Positions 63,138-64,000 of a stretch of DNA of 64,000 nt are shown piece after piece. Where the stretch lies: assembly GCA_947579665.1 (NCBI GenBank), contig OX388351.1:62504939-62568938 (forward strand), given 5' to 3'. The notes under the pieces were generated by a model that worked only from the letters and a program-made list of their open reading frames with translations, had not been told where the DNA came from and ran no database searches. Position numbers and translations under genes: made by a program. Source of the DNA: Sympetrum striolatum. Its lineage: Eukaryota > Arthropoda > Insecta > Odonata > Libellulidae. Positions within the stretch are counted from its first letter, which is position 1. Each line of letters opens with the position of its first letter.

Positions 63138-63811
63138 CTCTTCCATCTAACCTGTCGTTAAGTTTTTACATTATTATAAGTATATTACATGTATCAATGA
63201 AACTTAGAGGAAAATAGAAAAAAATATAAGAAGGGATTGCGGATGTAAAAAATACCTAAGAAAAGCTTAGGAAAACATATCCGCTGCAGGAAAACACCCA
63301 CAAAAAAGGGGGGTGTGAAAAACCTGCGCGAACCTACCGATAGCAAAAACTAAAAGACATTAAAGAAAACAATGTACATATAACCTGGAAAATTACAAGA
63401 AGTGTTAGAGACATATTATCAAGACAAATAATGAAAGTTAATAAAAAATGAAATTCAGAGAATACAGTAAGTAGATACATACACTTGTGATAAAAAATAT
63501 GACTGAACTAGAAAAAAAGCAAAATAAAACACGATCAATCCAAAAATAACGCTCTACAATAATTATATCAGAGAGTTAGAATCATGATTTTGGCATAAAC
63601 AATAATCTAAAGTAAGTTAATATTATGGAAATACAAAATAGGAGAAAAAGATAAGGTTATACTGGATGTAAACTGTAGTACCAAAAACGAACAAAATATT
63701 CCAAAGTAAATAAAGAAGTTTGAAGTGTTGTTCCGTGCAGCTTGAAAACATAAGAAAAAACGAACTTGACTTATGGTAAAATGTAAAATGCTATGATGGA
63801 GATAATTAGCG

Positions 63812-64000
63812 TTATTGATTCTCTAGAAGATACGAAAGGCATCTCCTCTTGAAAGTGTGGATAGAACAGGAAGATTTGATACTGTGCGGAAGGGTGTTCC
63901 ATAAATTAACAGAGGTCGCTGCAAAGGATTTATGAAGCATTTCCGTCCTGTGATTTGGAATGAGTAGATTGTTTCTTCCTCTAGTGTTACAATTATGTAT
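63812..64000 (-). CDS. LINE reverse-transcriptase polyprotein, C-terminal end (partial)
   Basis: An open frame of 62 codons plus stop enters from the right edge. It contains TRGRNNLLIPNHRTEMLHKS, then VNLWNTLPHSIKSS and FKRRCLSYLLENQ. The pattern R......P..R......SF......LWN.LP..I......F....L is the classic C-terminal tail of CR1/L2/Jockey-type reverse transcriptases. The polyprotein of such elements copies its own RNA at a nicked target site. No stop or shift occurs in the visible part, unlike the other LINE remnants, so the element may be younger or intact beyond the window. The start is off the window. Confidence 0.8.
   Translation of the reverse strand: MHNCNTRGRNNLLIPNHRTEMLHKSFAATSVNLWNTLPHSIKSSCSIHTFKRRCLSYLLENQ

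Larger units (their letters stand above)
63083..64000 (-). mobile_element. Non-LTR retrotransposon (LINE family L), 3' part, copy C
   Basis: This minus-strand element enters from beyond the window. It ends its coding region at 63812-63814, then has about 0.7 kb of 3' untranslated sequence whose blocks recur at 3.8-4.2 kb and 36.06-36.42 kb. Close to the 3' end lies a perfect stem-loop GAGACT-TTTT-AGTCTC (63122-63137), then TCAATCTCGCC and an AT-rich tail TTAAATAATAAATATA. A 3' hairpin plus short AT tail is common in CR1/L2-type LINEs. The exact 3' limit (63083-63094) is approximate. Confidence 0.8.

Noticed and set aside
1..64000. CRISPR arrays, prokaryotic operons, phage or integrative elements
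   Set aside because: No regularly spaced identical direct repeats with unique spacers, no dense coding and no ribosome-binding-site pattern; the tandem repeats found are diverged and eukaryotic in character.

Overview
This window looks like non-coding, repeat-littered DNA from a eukaryotic nuclear genome, most likely a large-genome arthropod and probably an insect. The reasons are: AT-rich sequence with no dense gene arrangement; long (TG)n/(CA)n tracts; several tRNA-derived SINEs; CR1/L2/Jockey-type LINE 3' ends; hAT and pogo DNA transposons; and many fold-back elements. I see no convincing host exon, rRNA, functional tRNA, CRISPR or prokaryotic operon. The species cannot be fixed from the sequence alone.

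Layout. 0.4-1.1 kb: two tRNA-like SINE copies. 3.8-4.2 kb: LINE 3' end. 7.04-7.37 kb: short copy of a hairpin-tipped element family, called HTE here. 10.8-12.4 kb: diverged tandem repeats and two SINEs. 18.06-20.22 kb: a head-to-head SINE pair abutting a 1.64-kb fold-back made of two inverted HTE copies. 23.5-24.9 kb: LINE reverse-transcriptase remnant and a truncated HTE. 26.3 kb: 220-bp hAT-type MITE with perfect 8-bp target duplication. 28.4-29.25 kb: LINE remnant, a three-palindrome MITE and a small hairpin. 33.7 kb: 184-bp hairpin. 36.06-36.42 kb: LINE 3' end. 37.65-40.51 kb: complete but decayed pogo/Tigger-type transposon. 41.85 kb: 113-bp hairpin. 44.2-44.6 and 47.9-48.06 kb: a dispersed repeat. 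46.91-47.64 kb: the most complete HTE copy. 47.7 and 61.5 kb: fold-backs sharing a hammerhead-like motif. 48.97-49.45 kb: two unrelated tRNA-derived SINEs. 55.51-58.15 kb: a hAT element with intact ends, 8-bp target duplication and a decayed transposase. 63.08-64.0 kb: 3' end of a LINE with readable reverse-transcriptase C-terminus, running off the window.

The genes do not form a pathway: every recognisable coding stretch belongs to a mobile element, and all but the edge LINE fragment carry frameshifts or stops. The most interesting system is the HTE family (conserved 33-bp hairpin at one end, TG microsatellite, 316-bp internal unit, different stem-loop at the other end, no obvious target duplication). 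It resembles helentron-associated/DINE-1-like non-autonomous elements, and one locus is a head-to-head dimer with two left ends. Family assignments are from visual alignment inside this window only.
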